From Allobosea sp. (GTDB taxonomy: Bacteria > Pseudomonadota > Alphaproteobacteria > Rhizobiales > Beijerinckiaceae), in assembly GCA_024231975.1 (NCBI GenBank), contig JAAEQB010000024.1, positions 1 through 48,545 of the forward strand: DNA of 48,545 nt, in the 5' to 3' direction. How positions within the stretch are numbered: the first letter of the stretch is position 1; each line of letters begins with the position of its first letter. The notes under the pieces are model-generated. The model was not told the origin of the DNA. It did not search any database and saw only the letters and a list, made by a program, of their open reading frames with translations. The translations under genes were made by a program, and so were the position numbers. Below are positions 41,120 through 48,545 of this stretch, one piece after another.

Positions 41120-42187
41120 ATGAGCAGTTTGTCTCTGCGTGCCCTGTCGAAGAGCTATGGCCCGGTCCACGCCGTTCGGGACATGAACCTAGACGTCAAA
41201 GAAGGCGAGTTCCTGTCCCTGCTTGGCCCTTCGGGCTGCGGTAAGACGACGACTCTGCAGATGGTGGCGGGCTTCGTCCCGCCGACGACGGGGAGCATCG
41301 TGGTCGATGGCCACGAACTGACCAGCATCGCCCCGGAAAAGCGTGACATGGGGGTGGTCTTCCAGAGTTATGCACTCTTCCCCCACATGAGCGTGGCCCA
41401 GAACATCGGCTTCGGCCTTGAAATGCGCCGGGTCGAGCGTGGCGAGCTGAAACGCCGGGTCGAAGAAGCTTTGGCGATGGTTCGCCTGGCTGGCCTCGAG
41501 GGCCGCTATCCCAGCGAACTCTCCGGTGGGCAACGCCAGCGTGTCGCGATCGCCCGTGCTCTGGCGATCCGGCCGCGCGTCCTGCTTCTGGACGAGCCGA
41601 TGTCAAATCTCGACGCCAAGCTCCGCGGCGAAATGCATGTCGAGCTCCGGTCCTTGCAGCGGCGGCTCGGCATCACCGCGATCCTGGTTACCCACGATCA
41701 GGTCGAGGCGATGACGATGAGCGATCGGATCGCCGTCATGACGAATGGCGGCATTGCGCAGCTCGGCACACCGCAGGAGGTGTACGACAGGCCGACCTCG
41801 GAATTCGCTTCACGGTTCCTGGGCCATACGAATGTGCTGAGCGGGCGGGTCGAAAAGCGCGCCGGCGACGAGGCGACCGTCAAGGTCGGCCCCGTATCAT
41901 TCCGAACGAAGCTCGCAAAAGACCAGATTGGTCCTGAGATCGCAGTTTTCATCCGTCCGGAGCGCCTCCGCCTGGGCTCCCCGGACGAGGCCACCTTGCG
42001 AGGACACGTCGGCACCCGCCTTTTCCTGGGCGGCTCGTGGATTTACGAGATTGAGACCGAGCTCGGATCGCTTCGGATCACCCAACAAAACATCGGTGCA
42101 TTGCAACCCGAGGAGGGCGAGCCGGTCGGGGTGAGCTGGAACGCCGACGACCTGCGCATCATCGCGACGGAGGGCTCCCATGGCTAG
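41120..42187 (+). CDS. ABC transporter ATPase (PotA/FbpC-like)
   Basis: A 355-aa ATPase. Walker A GPSGCGKTTTLQMVAG, signature LSGGQRQRVAIARALA and Walker B VLLLDEPMSNLDAKLR are complete. A C-terminal TOBE domain (about 280-350) is typical of MalK/PotA-type subunits. The ribosome site is weak. Its 3' end overlaps the first permease by 8 bp. Confidence 0.94.
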   Translation: MSSLSLRALSKSYGPVHAVRDMNLDVKEGEFLSLLGPSGCGKTTTLQMVAGFVPPTTGSIVVDGHELTSIAPEKRDMGVVFQSYALFPHMSVAQNIGFGLEMRRVERGELKRRVEEALAMVRLAGLEGRYPSELSGGQRQRVAIARALAIRPRVLLLDEPMSNLDAKLRGEMHVELRSLQRRLGITAILVTHDQVEAMTMSDRIAVMTNGGIAQLGTPQEVYDRPTSEFASRFLGHTNVLSGRVEKRAGDEATVKVGPVSFRTKLAKDQIGPEIAVFIRPERLRLGSPDEATLRGHVGTRLFLGGSWIYEIETELGSLRITQQNIGALQPEEGEPVGVSWNADDLRIIATEGSHG

Positions 42188-43052
42188 CTCTGTCGCTCAC
42201 ACCGGCCGCGGCACGCCTTGGCTCCTCTCGCTGCCGGCGCTTGCGCTTTATCTCGCGCTGCTGGCCGTCCCGCTCGTCCTGACGGCGATCCTGTCGTTCA
42301 ATGCCTTCGACGGCATGCGCGGCATCCAGCAAACTTTGGGCTGGGGCAACTATCTCGAGATTCTCCTCGACGGCTACTACCAGGAGATTTTCCTCCGGAC
42401 GGGCGGAATGGCGCTCGCCGTGACGGTGATCTGCATTGTTCTCGGCGTGCCCGAGACCTTGATCCTGGCCAAGATGAAGCCGGTCTGGCGCGGCACCTTC
42501 TTTGTTGTCATCCTCGGGCCGCTGCTGATCTCAGTTGTCGTGCGCACGCTGGGCTGGTCGGTCCTGCTCGGCAGTCAGGGGCTCGTGAACACGGCGCTGC
42601 GATCGCTCGGGCTGGTCGACGAGCCGATCCGGCTGCTGTTCTCGATGACGGGCGTCGTCATCGTCCTGACGCATGTCTTCTTGCCCTTCATGATCATCGC
42701 GGTGTGGAGCGCCATGCAGCGCCTCGACGGCCAGATCGAGCACGCGGCTCGCTCGCTCGGGGCCGGCCCTTTCACGACCTTCCGCCGCATCATGCTGCCG
42801 CAGTTGATGCCCGGCATCCTGTCCGGAGCCATCATCGTCTTCGCATTGGCGGCGTCGGCTTACGCCACCCCCGCAATCATCGGTGGGCGCCGGGTGAAGG
42901 TCGTCGCGACCACGCTCTACGACGAGTTTTTCAATTCGCTCAACTGGCCGCTTGGAGCCGCCATCGCGGTGCTTCTGCTGCTCGCCAACGTGCTGATCAT
43001 CGTCGGGTGCAACCGTATCGTCGAGCGGCGTTTCAAGCAGGTGTTCGCATGA
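42180..43052 (+). CDS. ABC transporter permease (PotB-like)
   Basis: A 290-aa inner-membrane permease with six helices (first LLSLPALALYLALLAVPLVL) and the EAA-type loop HAARSLGAGPFTTFRRIMLP. It overlaps the ATPase gene upstream and the second permease downstream (ATGA), so the complex is made from one message. Confidence 0.93.
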   Translation: MASSVAHTGRGTPWLLSLPALALYLALLAVPLVLTAILSFNAFDGMRGIQQTLGWGNYLEILLDGYYQEIFLRTGGMALAVTVICIVLGVPETLILAKMKPVWRGTFFVVILGPLLISVVVRTLGWSVLLGSQGLVNTALRSLGLVDEPIRLLFSMTGVVIVLTHVFLPFMIIAVWSAMQRLDGQIEHAARSLGAGPFTTFRRIMLPQLMPGILSGAIIVFALAASAYATPAIIGGRRVKVVATTLYDEFFNSLNWPLGAAIAVLLLLANVLIIVGCNRIVERRFKQVFA

Positions 43053-43858
43053 GCGGTCGAGACATCGGAAAAAATGGGCCGCTTGCGCTGATCTTCCACG
43101 CGTTGCTCACCATGTTCATCCTCGCCCCGTTGGTCGTCGTGATGCTGGTCTCGCTGTCCGACAAGGAATACCTGTCGATGCCGTTCGACGGCGCGTCGCT
43201 ACGCTGGTACCGGGAAATTCTGGCAGCGCCTGAACTGATCAGCGCGTTCTGGCTGTCGATCTGGCTCGGCCTTGCTTCGGCGACGCTGGCGACCATCCTC
43301 GCCGTTCCCGCGGCGCTCGCCATCGCCCGTCATCGGTTTCTCGGACGTGACGCGTTGATGGCGTTCCTGATGTCGCCTCTGATGATCCCACATGTCGTAC
43401 TCGGGGTCGCCTTCCTGCGCTTCTTTTCGATCATGGATTGGACCGGCTCGTTCGTGGCCCTCGTGCTGGTCCATGCGATCACCATCGTTCCGTATTCCCT
43501 GCGGCTGACGCTCGCCGCCGTGATCGGGCTCGAACGCGACGCAGAGGCCGCCGCCCGATCGCTCGGTGCGTCGCGAACGGTCGCCTTCCGTCGGATTCTC
43601 CTGCCGCTCATCCTGCCGGGCGTGGCGGCGGGATGGATACTCGCCTTCATCCAGAGCTTCGACGAGGTCACGATGACCATTTTCGTCGCAACTCCGGGAA
43701 CCACGACGCTGCCCGTCGCGCTCTACAACCGCATATCCCAGTTGACCGATCCGGTGACGACTTCGGTCTCCACCATTCTGATCCTGGGAACGATGGCCTT
43801 CATGTTCATTCTCGACCGCATAGTCGGCCTGGACAGGGTTCTCATCGGAAAGAAGTAG
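43049..43858 (+). CDS. ABC transporter permease (PotC-like)
   Basis: A 269-aa second permease. Membrane helices run from LIFHALLTMFILAPLVVVML to STILILGTMAFMFILDRIVG, with the EAA loop AEAAARSLGASRTVAFRRIL. The ATG at 43049 overlaps the previous stop; the long frame from 42218 is a shadow of the first permease. With the other three genes it completes a PotFGHI-type importer. Confidence 0.93.
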   Translation: MSGRDIGKNGPLALIFHALLTMFILAPLVVVMLVSLSDKEYLSMPFDGASLRWYREILAAPELISAFWLSIWLGLASATLATILAVPAALAIARHRFLGRDALMAFLMSPLMIPHVVLGVAFLRFFSIMDWTGSFVALVLVHAITIVPYSLRLTLAAVIGLERDAEAAARSLGASRTVAFRRILLPLILPGVAAGWILAFIQSFDEVTMTIFVATPGTTTLPVALYNRISQLTDPVTTSVSTILILGTMAFMFILDRIVGLDRVLIGKK

Positions 43859-43956
43859 CCGAAACGACCGTCCCGATCGGCCGCCTTCATCGGCGCCGAC
43901 AGGATAGTTGCGCCCGAAATATCAAATGAAAGCCGGCCTGGACCGGAGTTGCGGAC

Positions 43957-45093
43957 ATGAGCAACCAGACGATGACGGTGGTAGGGGGCGGCCTTGTCGG
44001 TGCCGCCATCGCCTACGGTGCGCTACGGGCCGGAATGCGCGTGCGTGTGCTCGACCAGGGAGACACTGCCTTTCGGGCCTCCCGAGGCAACTTTGGACTA
44101 GTCTGGGTTTCGAGCAAGGGCGGCAAGATGCCCCGCTATGCGAGCTGGAGCCGAGACGCACTGAAGCTCTGGCCGAACCTGCAGAAGGAACTGGTCGATC
44201 TGACCGATGTCGACGCCGGTCTCGAACAACCGGGTGGATTCTGGCTGGGCTTCAACGATGCCGATGTGAGGGCACGCGCCGATCTTCTGGAACGGATAGA
44301 TCGTGAGGTCGGCGGCATTCCCTTCAAGATGATGGCCCCCTCGGAGCTGCGGCAGTACCTCCCTGGGATTGGCCCTGCGGTCGTGGGGGGAAGCTACTGT
44401 CCGCTCGACGGCCACGCGAACCCACTGATGCTCTTGCGCGGTCTGCATGCCGCGCTTCGGCACCGCGGAGCCGAAGTGATTACCGGCGTGGACGTTGCGG
44501 AAATCCGGCACCATCGCGACAATGGATCTTTCGAAGCCGTCGCGAAGGACGGCCAGAATTGGAAGAGCGACCGGATCGTGCTTGCGGCGGGCCTCGGCAA
44601 CGCCGGCCTGGCCTCGCAGGTCGGTCTGCACGCGCCGATTGCCTCCACCCGCGGCCAGGTGCTGATCACCGAGCGGCTGAAACCGTTTCTCGACTATCCT
44701 ACGAACAAGTGCCGGCAGACACGCGAGGGCAGTGTCCAGATCGGCTCCACCTCTGAGGATGTCGGCCTCGACGATGGCACGACGACCGACAAGATCGAGG
44801 TGCTAGCCCGCCGCGCGGTCGAAACCTTCCCGGCCCTGGCGCGCGCGCGCCTGGTCCGGGCGTGGGGGGCCCTGCGACCGCTAACCCTGGACGGCTACCC
44901 GATCTACCAGGAATCGGCGTCCTGCCCCGGGGCCTTCCTCGCCACCAGCCATAGCGGCGTCACCCTCGCAGCCGCCCATTGCTACGTGGTTGGCCCCTGG
45001 ATGGCTGGGCTCTCGCAGGCGCCGGCCGGCTTCGAAGTATTCACCGGCGACCGCTTCCTCGACCCCGCTGCGAGCTTCAGCCATGACCATTGA
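43957..45093 (+). CDS. FAD-dependent amine/imino-acid dehydrogenase subunit (DadA/HcnC-like)
   Basis: A 378-aa DAO-fold flavoprotein. The N-terminal FAD motif is VVGGGLVGAAIAYGALRAG. The C-terminal FAD-closing motif GAFLATSHSGVTLAAAHCYV is present. This type forms the catalytic beta subunit of HcnABC, of octopine/nopaline oxidases and of D-hydroxyproline dehydrogenase, oxidising a C-N bond to an imine. It is followed by small ferredoxin-like and HcnB-like genes that overlap each other, the same three-component set. The substrate is unknown. Confidence 0.9.
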   Translation: MSNQTMTVVGGGLVGAAIAYGALRAGMRVRVLDQGDTAFRASRGNFGLVWVSSKGGKMPRYASWSRDALKLWPNLQKELVDLTDVDAGLEQPGGFWLGFNDADVRARADLLERIDREVGGIPFKMMAPSELRQYLPGIGPAVVGGSYCPLDGHANPLMLLRGLHAALRHRGAEVITGVDVAEIRHHRDNGSFEAVAKDGQNWKSDRIVLAAGLGNAGLASQVGLHAPIASTRGQVLITERLKPFLDYPTNKCRQTREGSVQIGSTSEDVGLDDGTTTDKIEVLARRAVETFPALARARLVRAWGALRPLTLDGYPIYQESASCPGAFLATSHSGVTLAAAHCYVVGPWMAGLSQAPAGFEVFTGDRFLDPAASFSHDH

Positions 45094-45415
45094 GCCGCTC
45101 TTCACCGTTCCGCATGCGCCGACGAACGCCTCGGTCACCATCATGTTCGAAGGCTCGCCGCTGCGGGTTCCGGCCGGTATCACTGTCGCCGCGGCTCTGC
45201 TCGTCGGCGGCGTCAGGGAATTCCGGTCGAGCGTCGTCGGCGGTGTTCCGCGCGCCCCCTATTGCATGATGGGCGTCTGCTTCGAATGCCTCGTGGAGAT
45301 CGACGGGGTGCCGGCGCGGCAAAGCTGCCTGATCCCTGTCCGTGAAGGGATGGTCGTCACGCGCCAGTGCGGTGCGGCCCATCTCGACGAATTCAGCTTC
45401 GGAGAAGAGCCATGA
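45083..45415 (+). CDS. Small [2Fe-2S] subunit (HcnA-like)
   Basis: A 110-aa ferredoxin-like protein. The Cys pattern YCMMGVCFECLVEIDG, with a fourth Cys in ARQSCLIPV, matches the plant-type [2Fe-2S] fold of HcnA and opine-oxidase gamma subunits. A further Cys lies in VTRQCG. It overlaps the flavoprotein gene by 11 bp and the next gene by 4 bp (ATGA), so all three subunits are coupled. Confidence 0.9.
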   Translation: MTIEPLFTVPHAPTNASVTIMFEGSPLRVPAGITVAAALLVGGVREFRSSVVGGVPRAPYCMMGVCFECLVEIDGVPARQSCLIPVREGMVVTRQCGAAHLDEFSFGEEP

Positions 45416-46779
45416 GCGCAACTGCGGCGGATCTCGTCGTCGTCGGCTGTGGACCAGCAGGCATGGCTGCGGCCTGCGAAGCGCGCTCCCAGGGGCTCTC
45501 GGTGATCGTTCTCGATGAGCAGCCTGCGCTCGGCGGCCAGATTTACCGCAGCATCGAAACCGCCCCCCCCGATCGCGTCGCGGTTCTCGGCAAAGATTAC
45601 GCAGCCGGACGCAGTCTCGCGACCGAGTTCCGGGACAGCGGCGCCGAGCATCTGCGCGGAGCCGTCGTCTGGAATGTCGCGCACTCCGGCGCCGTGGATT
45701 ACGTCCTGGACGGACAATCGCGACAGATCGCCGGCAAGTCCGTGCTGCTGGCGAGCGGCGCCATGGAACGGCCCTTCCCGATCAAGGGGTGGACGCTTCC
45801 CGGCGTTCTGGGGGCGGGGGCGGCGCAGATCCTGCTGAAAGGTGCGGGTGCTCTGCCGAGCGGGCCGGTCGTGCTGGCGGGCTGTGGGCCGCTGCTCTAC
45901 CTCCTCGCCTGGCAGTACCTTCGCGCCGGCGTGGCGATCGCGGCCATCGTCGATACGACGGAGCGGTCGGGTTATGTCGGTGCCGCCCGGCACGCTCTCG
46001 GTGCCGTGCGCGGCTGGCGCGACCTCGCCAAGGGCCTCAAGCTGATCGCGACGCTACGTAGGCATAGCGTCAGGTTCTATTCGGGCGCGAGCGAGCTCGC
46101 GATCCAGGGCGAGCAACAAGCCGAGGGCCTCGGTTTTTTCCATTGCGGCCGGCGAGTGACGATACCAGCGACGCTCATCCTGCTGCATCAGGGTGTCGTT
46201 CCGAACACACAGCTATCGTGGTCAACTGGGGCGGCCCATCGCTGGGATGGCGCGCAGCTATGCTGGTTGCCCGAGACAGACCCTTGGGGACGGCTGAGCA
46301 ATACGCCGGTCTACGTCGCCGGCGACAGCCGTGCCATCGTCGGCGCGCAAGCTTCTGCAACGCAGGGAAGGCTGGCGGCGCTCGCCATCGCGGAACATGC
46401 CGGCCGCGACGTCGATGCCCGCCGGCGTGCAGCATTGATCGACCAGTTCGAACGGCAAAGTCATATCCGGCGCTTCCTGAACAAGCTCTACCGACCGAGC
46501 GACGCAAACCGCATTCCGCGTGATCCCGACGTGATCGTCTGCCGCTGCGAAGAAGTCACCGCTGGCCAGATCCGCGGCTATGTCGAGCTCGGCTGCCTCG
46601 GCCCCAACCAGACGAAGGCGTTCGGCCGCTGCGGAATGGGACCCTGCCAAGGACGGCTATGCGGCTTGACCGTCACGGAGATCATCGCCGACGCGCGCGG
46701 CGCTGCGCCAGCAGATGTCGGCTACTACCGCATCAGAGCGCCGATCAAACCGGTGATGCTGGGCGACTTCGTCCCCTGA
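45412..46779 (+). CDS. FAD/NAD(P) oxidoreductase with [2Fe-2S] tail (HcnB / opine-oxidase subunit A-like)
   Basis: A 455-aa pyridine-nucleotide-disulfide-oxidoreductase-fold subunit. The first FAD motif is DLVVVGCGPAGMAAACEARS. A second nucleotide site lies around VVLAGCGPLLYLLAWQYLRA. The C-terminal BFD-like cluster has CRCEEVT and GRCGMGPCQGRLCG. By family it passes electrons from the DadA-like subunit onward. The ATG at 45412 overlaps the small subunit's stop; the 15-codon upstream extension is rejected. Confidence 0.9.
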   Translation: MSATAADLVVVGCGPAGMAAACEARSQGLSVIVLDEQPALGGQIYRSIETAPPDRVAVLGKDYAAGRSLATEFRDSGAEHLRGAVVWNVAHSGAVDYVLDGQSRQIAGKSVLLASGAMERPFPIKGWTLPGVLGAGAAQILLKGAGALPSGPVVLAGCGPLLYLLAWQYLRAGVAIAAIVDTTERSGYVGAARHALGAVRGWRDLAKGLKLIATLRRHSVRFYSGASELAIQGEQQAEGLGFFHCGRRVTIPATLILLHQGVVPNTQLSWSTGAAHRWDGAQLCWLPETDPWGRLSNTPVYVAGDSRAIVGAQASATQGRLAALAIAEHAGRDVDARRRAALIDQFERQSHIRRFLNKLYRPSDANRIPRDPDVIVCRCEEVTAGQIRGYVELGCLGPNQTKAFGRCGMGPCQGRLCGLTVTEIIADARGAAPADVGYYRIRAPIKPVMLGDFVP

Positions 46780-46816
46780 CCCCTTCGACACTTCGATCCA
46801 TCACAAGGAGAAGGCC

Positions 46817-47176
46817 ATGACCGACATCGTCCGCATCGAGACCGACCCGCGCCGCAGTCGGGTCGTCGTCTACAACGGAGTCGTCCATGTCGGCGGCATG
46901 ACCGCCGATGACCGCAGCCAGGACATCAAGGGGCAAACCAGGCAGACGCTTGAGAAGATCGAGCAGTTCCTCGCCAGGGCCGGCACCGACAAGAGCCGAC
47001 TTCTCACCGCCCAGATCTGGATCAAGAACCTCGCCCGGGACTTCGAGGGTATGAACGAGGTCTGGAACGCATGGACTGCGCCGAATGCGGCACCGACGCG
47101 CGCGACGGCGCAATGCGAGATGGGGGCGCCAGACGTTCTCGTCGAGATCATCGTGACGGCCGCGGCCGGCCGGTAG
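46817..47176 (+). CDS. RidA/YjgF-family enamine/imine deaminase
   Basis: A 119-aa protein of the trimeric RidA family. Typical motifs are VVHVGGMTADD near the start, AQIWIKNLARDF in the middle, and the active-site stretch TRATAQCEM with the conserved Arg and Cys, ending VEIIVTA with the conserved Glu. RidA proteins hydrolyse reactive imines, which are the direct products of the dehydrogenase encoded just upstream. This is the clearest functional link in the cluster. AAGGAG precedes the ATG by 7-8 nt. Confidence 0.93.
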   Translation: MTDIVRIETDPRRSRVVVYNGVVHVGGMTADDRSQDIKGQTRQTLEKIEQFLARAGTDKSRLLTAQIWIKNLARDFEGMNEVWNAWTAPNAAPTRATAQCEMGAPDVLVEIIVTAAAGR

Positions 47177-47206
47177 TCTGCCGAACCGGTTGCGGAGAGA
47201 CGGGCC

Positions 47207-48328
47207 ATGAAAATCTCCGAACTGCGAACCTATGTGCTCGCAGATGCAAACAAGCACTATCTCTTTGCGGCAATCCAGACGGATAGGGGCCATGTCGGCT
47301 TCGGTGAAGCGACGCTGGACCATCGCTGGCCGTCGGTTGCTGCGGGCATCGAAGAAGGGTTTCGTGCCATCGCAGGGCAGGACCCGACCGCTGTCGCGAA
47401 GCACTGGGCGATGCTCAAGGACAAGGTCTACTGGAGCGAGGGCGCCAGCAGCATGGCTGCCCTCGCCGCAATCGATCAAGCGCTTTGGGACATCACCGGC
47501 AAGGCCTATAGCCTGCCGGTACATCAGCTCTTGGGCGGTGCCGTGCGGGATCGCGTCGGCGTCTATCTCAATCAGTGGTGGGCCGGATACCGGTCGACGG
47601 AAGAGCTGATCCGGAAGGCGCAGGACGCTGTTTCGCGCGGCGCGACCGCTCTGAAATGGTATCCGTTCGGGACTCCCGATCAGCTCCAGTATCGCGTTCG
47701 ACAGCACGACGTACCGAGAGCGGTGGCAGAGGTGCAGGCGGTCCGCGGAGCCGTCGGCCCGTCGATCGGGCTGATGGTCGATCTCTGGCGCCGGCTCGAC
47801 TGGGCCTCGGCGGCGCAGTTCTGCGCCGGCGTGGCCGATTGCGACCTCGTCTTTGTCGAGGAACCGACCGAGTTCCAAAGTGCGGAAGCGCTGGCGAGAC
47901 TGTCGGCCGCCACGCGGACCCGCATCGCCTTTGGAGAAAGGCTGCATTCCCGTCGGCAATTCGCGGAGATTATCGAGCGACAGGCGGTCGGGCTGGTGCA
48001 ACCCTCGATCATTCGTGTCGGCGGGCTGACCGAAGCCGTCAAAATCGGCAACGCGGCCGAGACCTACAACATCGGCGTCGCGCCACATAATCCGCATGGC
48101 CCGGTCGCGATCGCAGCCTCGGTGACGTTGGCCTCACTGCTGACGAATTTCGTGATCCTCGAATCCTACGAGAACGACAATCCACCCTCGCGCAGCGGTT
48201 TCGTCCGACAGGGGCCTATGATCGAAGGAGACGGCTATCAGGTGCCGGAAGCATCCGGGCTTGGCGTTGAAATCGACGAGATCGCGCTGGCAGATCTAGC
48301 GATTACAAAGAGGACGGTACGCGCCTGA
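47207..48328 (+). CDS. Enolase-superfamily enzyme (mandelate racemase / galactonate dehydratase type)
   Basis: A 373-aa TIM-barrel enzyme with the N-terminal capping domain (start MKISELRTYVLADANKHYLF). Metal ligands are readable: Asp in LMVDLWRR, Glu in FVEEPTEF and Glu in FGERLHSR. The likely catalytic bases are Lys in ALKWYPF and His in APHNPHGPV, the pattern of the sugar-acid dehydratase branch. It may dehydrate or epimerise a hydroxy-acid made after oxidative removal of the amine. The ATG has GGAGAG about 9 nt upstream. It is the last gene of the cluster in the window. Confidence 0.9.
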   Translation: MKISELRTYVLADANKHYLFAAIQTDRGHVGFGEATLDHRWPSVAAGIEEGFRAIAGQDPTAVAKHWAMLKDKVYWSEGASSMAALAAIDQALWDITGKAYSLPVHQLLGGAVRDRVGVYLNQWWAGYRSTEELIRKAQDAVSRGATALKWYPFGTPDQLQYRVRQHDVPRAVAEVQAVRGAVGPSIGLMVDLWRRLDWASAAQFCAGVADCDLVFVEEPTEFQSAEALARLSAATRTRIAFGERLHSRRQFAEIIERQAVGLVQPSIIRVGGLTEAVKIGNAAETYNIGVAPHNPHGPVAIAASVTLASLLTNFVILESYENDNPPSRSGFVRQGPMIEGDGYQVPEASGLGVEIDEIALADLAITKRTVRA

Positions 48329-48415
48329 TAATGAGACAGGAGAAAGCTGCTCTCAGCGGCTCCTCACGAATGTCTGCTTCGGGGCGATGTACAAGCTTCC
48401 GCTTTTGTGAAGGGT

Positions 48416-48477
48416 CTCAGATGCGGGCCCTTGCGCGGCATGATCACGAGGCTCCTGGGCCCGCGTCTGAGAGCCTC
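48416..48477. repeat. Long overlapping inverted repeats after the dehydratase gene
   Basis: CTCAGATGCGGGCCC (48416-48430) pairs with GGGCCCGCGTCTGAG (48457-48471) at 14 of 15 positions, loop 26. A second stem, GAGGCTC (48448-48454) with GAGCCTC (48471-48477), shares bases with it, so the two are largely exclusive. It could be an operon terminator, a regulatory leader or the end of an element beyond the window. No gene is seen from 48329 to the end. Confidence 0.5.
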
Positions 48478-48545
48478 CAGGGGAGGAAGCCGCGGCCCGG
48501 GGCCGTGGGCTATGGGGATTTCGCGGCGCGGCGTGGTCTGCGGGA

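Noticed and set aside
48329..48545. Insertion-sequence terminus at the right end
   Set aside because: There is an inverted repeat but no transposase sequence or target duplication in the visible 217 bp.

Overview
The window is a high-GC chromosomal segment of an alphaproteobacterium of the order Hyphomicrobiales. The conserved blocks (hom next to glpX, an LL-diaminopimelate-type aminotransferase, class I phaC, a PATR-repeat autotransporter) and the protein texture suggest a Bosea-like genome. The genus is inferred from gene content only.

Region 1 (1-18.2 kb) is ordinary core and accessory chromosome. It holds the 5' part of a minus-strand autotransporter, PHA synthase, a small lipoprotein, a GST-fold protein, an alaC-type aminotransferase, a membrane-anchored hypothetical protein, a VOC protein, homoserine dehydrogenase (hom) and class II fructose-bisphosphatase (glpX). 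A TetR regulator follows, divergent from a three-gene MacAB/Lol-type export operon across a very clear operator. Then come rlmE with a Ppx/GppA phosphatase, and glycerol kinase. The region ends at a tRNA-Gln(CTG) gene.

Region 2 (18,176-26,326) is an approximately 8.1-kb integrative island inserted in the 3' end of tRNA-Gln. A perfect 19-bp direct repeat bounds it. A 588-aa tyrosine recombinase lies just inside the right end, and copies of CCGTAAC spaced 13 bp apart lie inside both ends as candidate integrase arm sites. Cargo includes a TIR-domain protein with a C-terminal zinc ribbon, an ImmA/IrrE-type protease overlapping a small membrane-protein gene, a DUF3102 operon, a hipBA-type toxin-antitoxin module, and an XRE regulator heading a chain of ATGA-coupled genes whose last member runs antisense into hipA. 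Outside the right end (26.3-29.4 kb) sits a second mobile module: large serine recombinase, DUF2924 and DUF3489. This locus therefore looks like a repeated insertion site.

Region 3 (29.4-38.7 kb) looks like uptake and breakdown of a quaternary-ammonium compound. A Rieske oxygenase and its reductase (GbcAB type) are divergent from a GlxA/GbdR-type regulator. A four-gene OpuC-type ABC importer follows, then a nitrilase-family amidohydrolase and an MmgE/PrpD protein. A sequence element recurs in front of both the oxygenase/regulator pair and the transporter operon.

Region 4 (38.9-48.3 kb) is a second catabolic cluster: a LysR regulator, a PotFGHI-like ABC importer, a three-component flavin/[2Fe-2S] amine or imino-acid dehydrogenase (DadA/HcnC-like, HcnA-like, HcnB-like), a RidA-family deaminase and an enolase-superfamily dehydratase. 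The genes work together as import, oxidation to an imine, imine hydrolysis and dehydration of the carbon skeleton. The substrate is unknown. The window ends in non-coding DNA with long overlapping inverted repeats.
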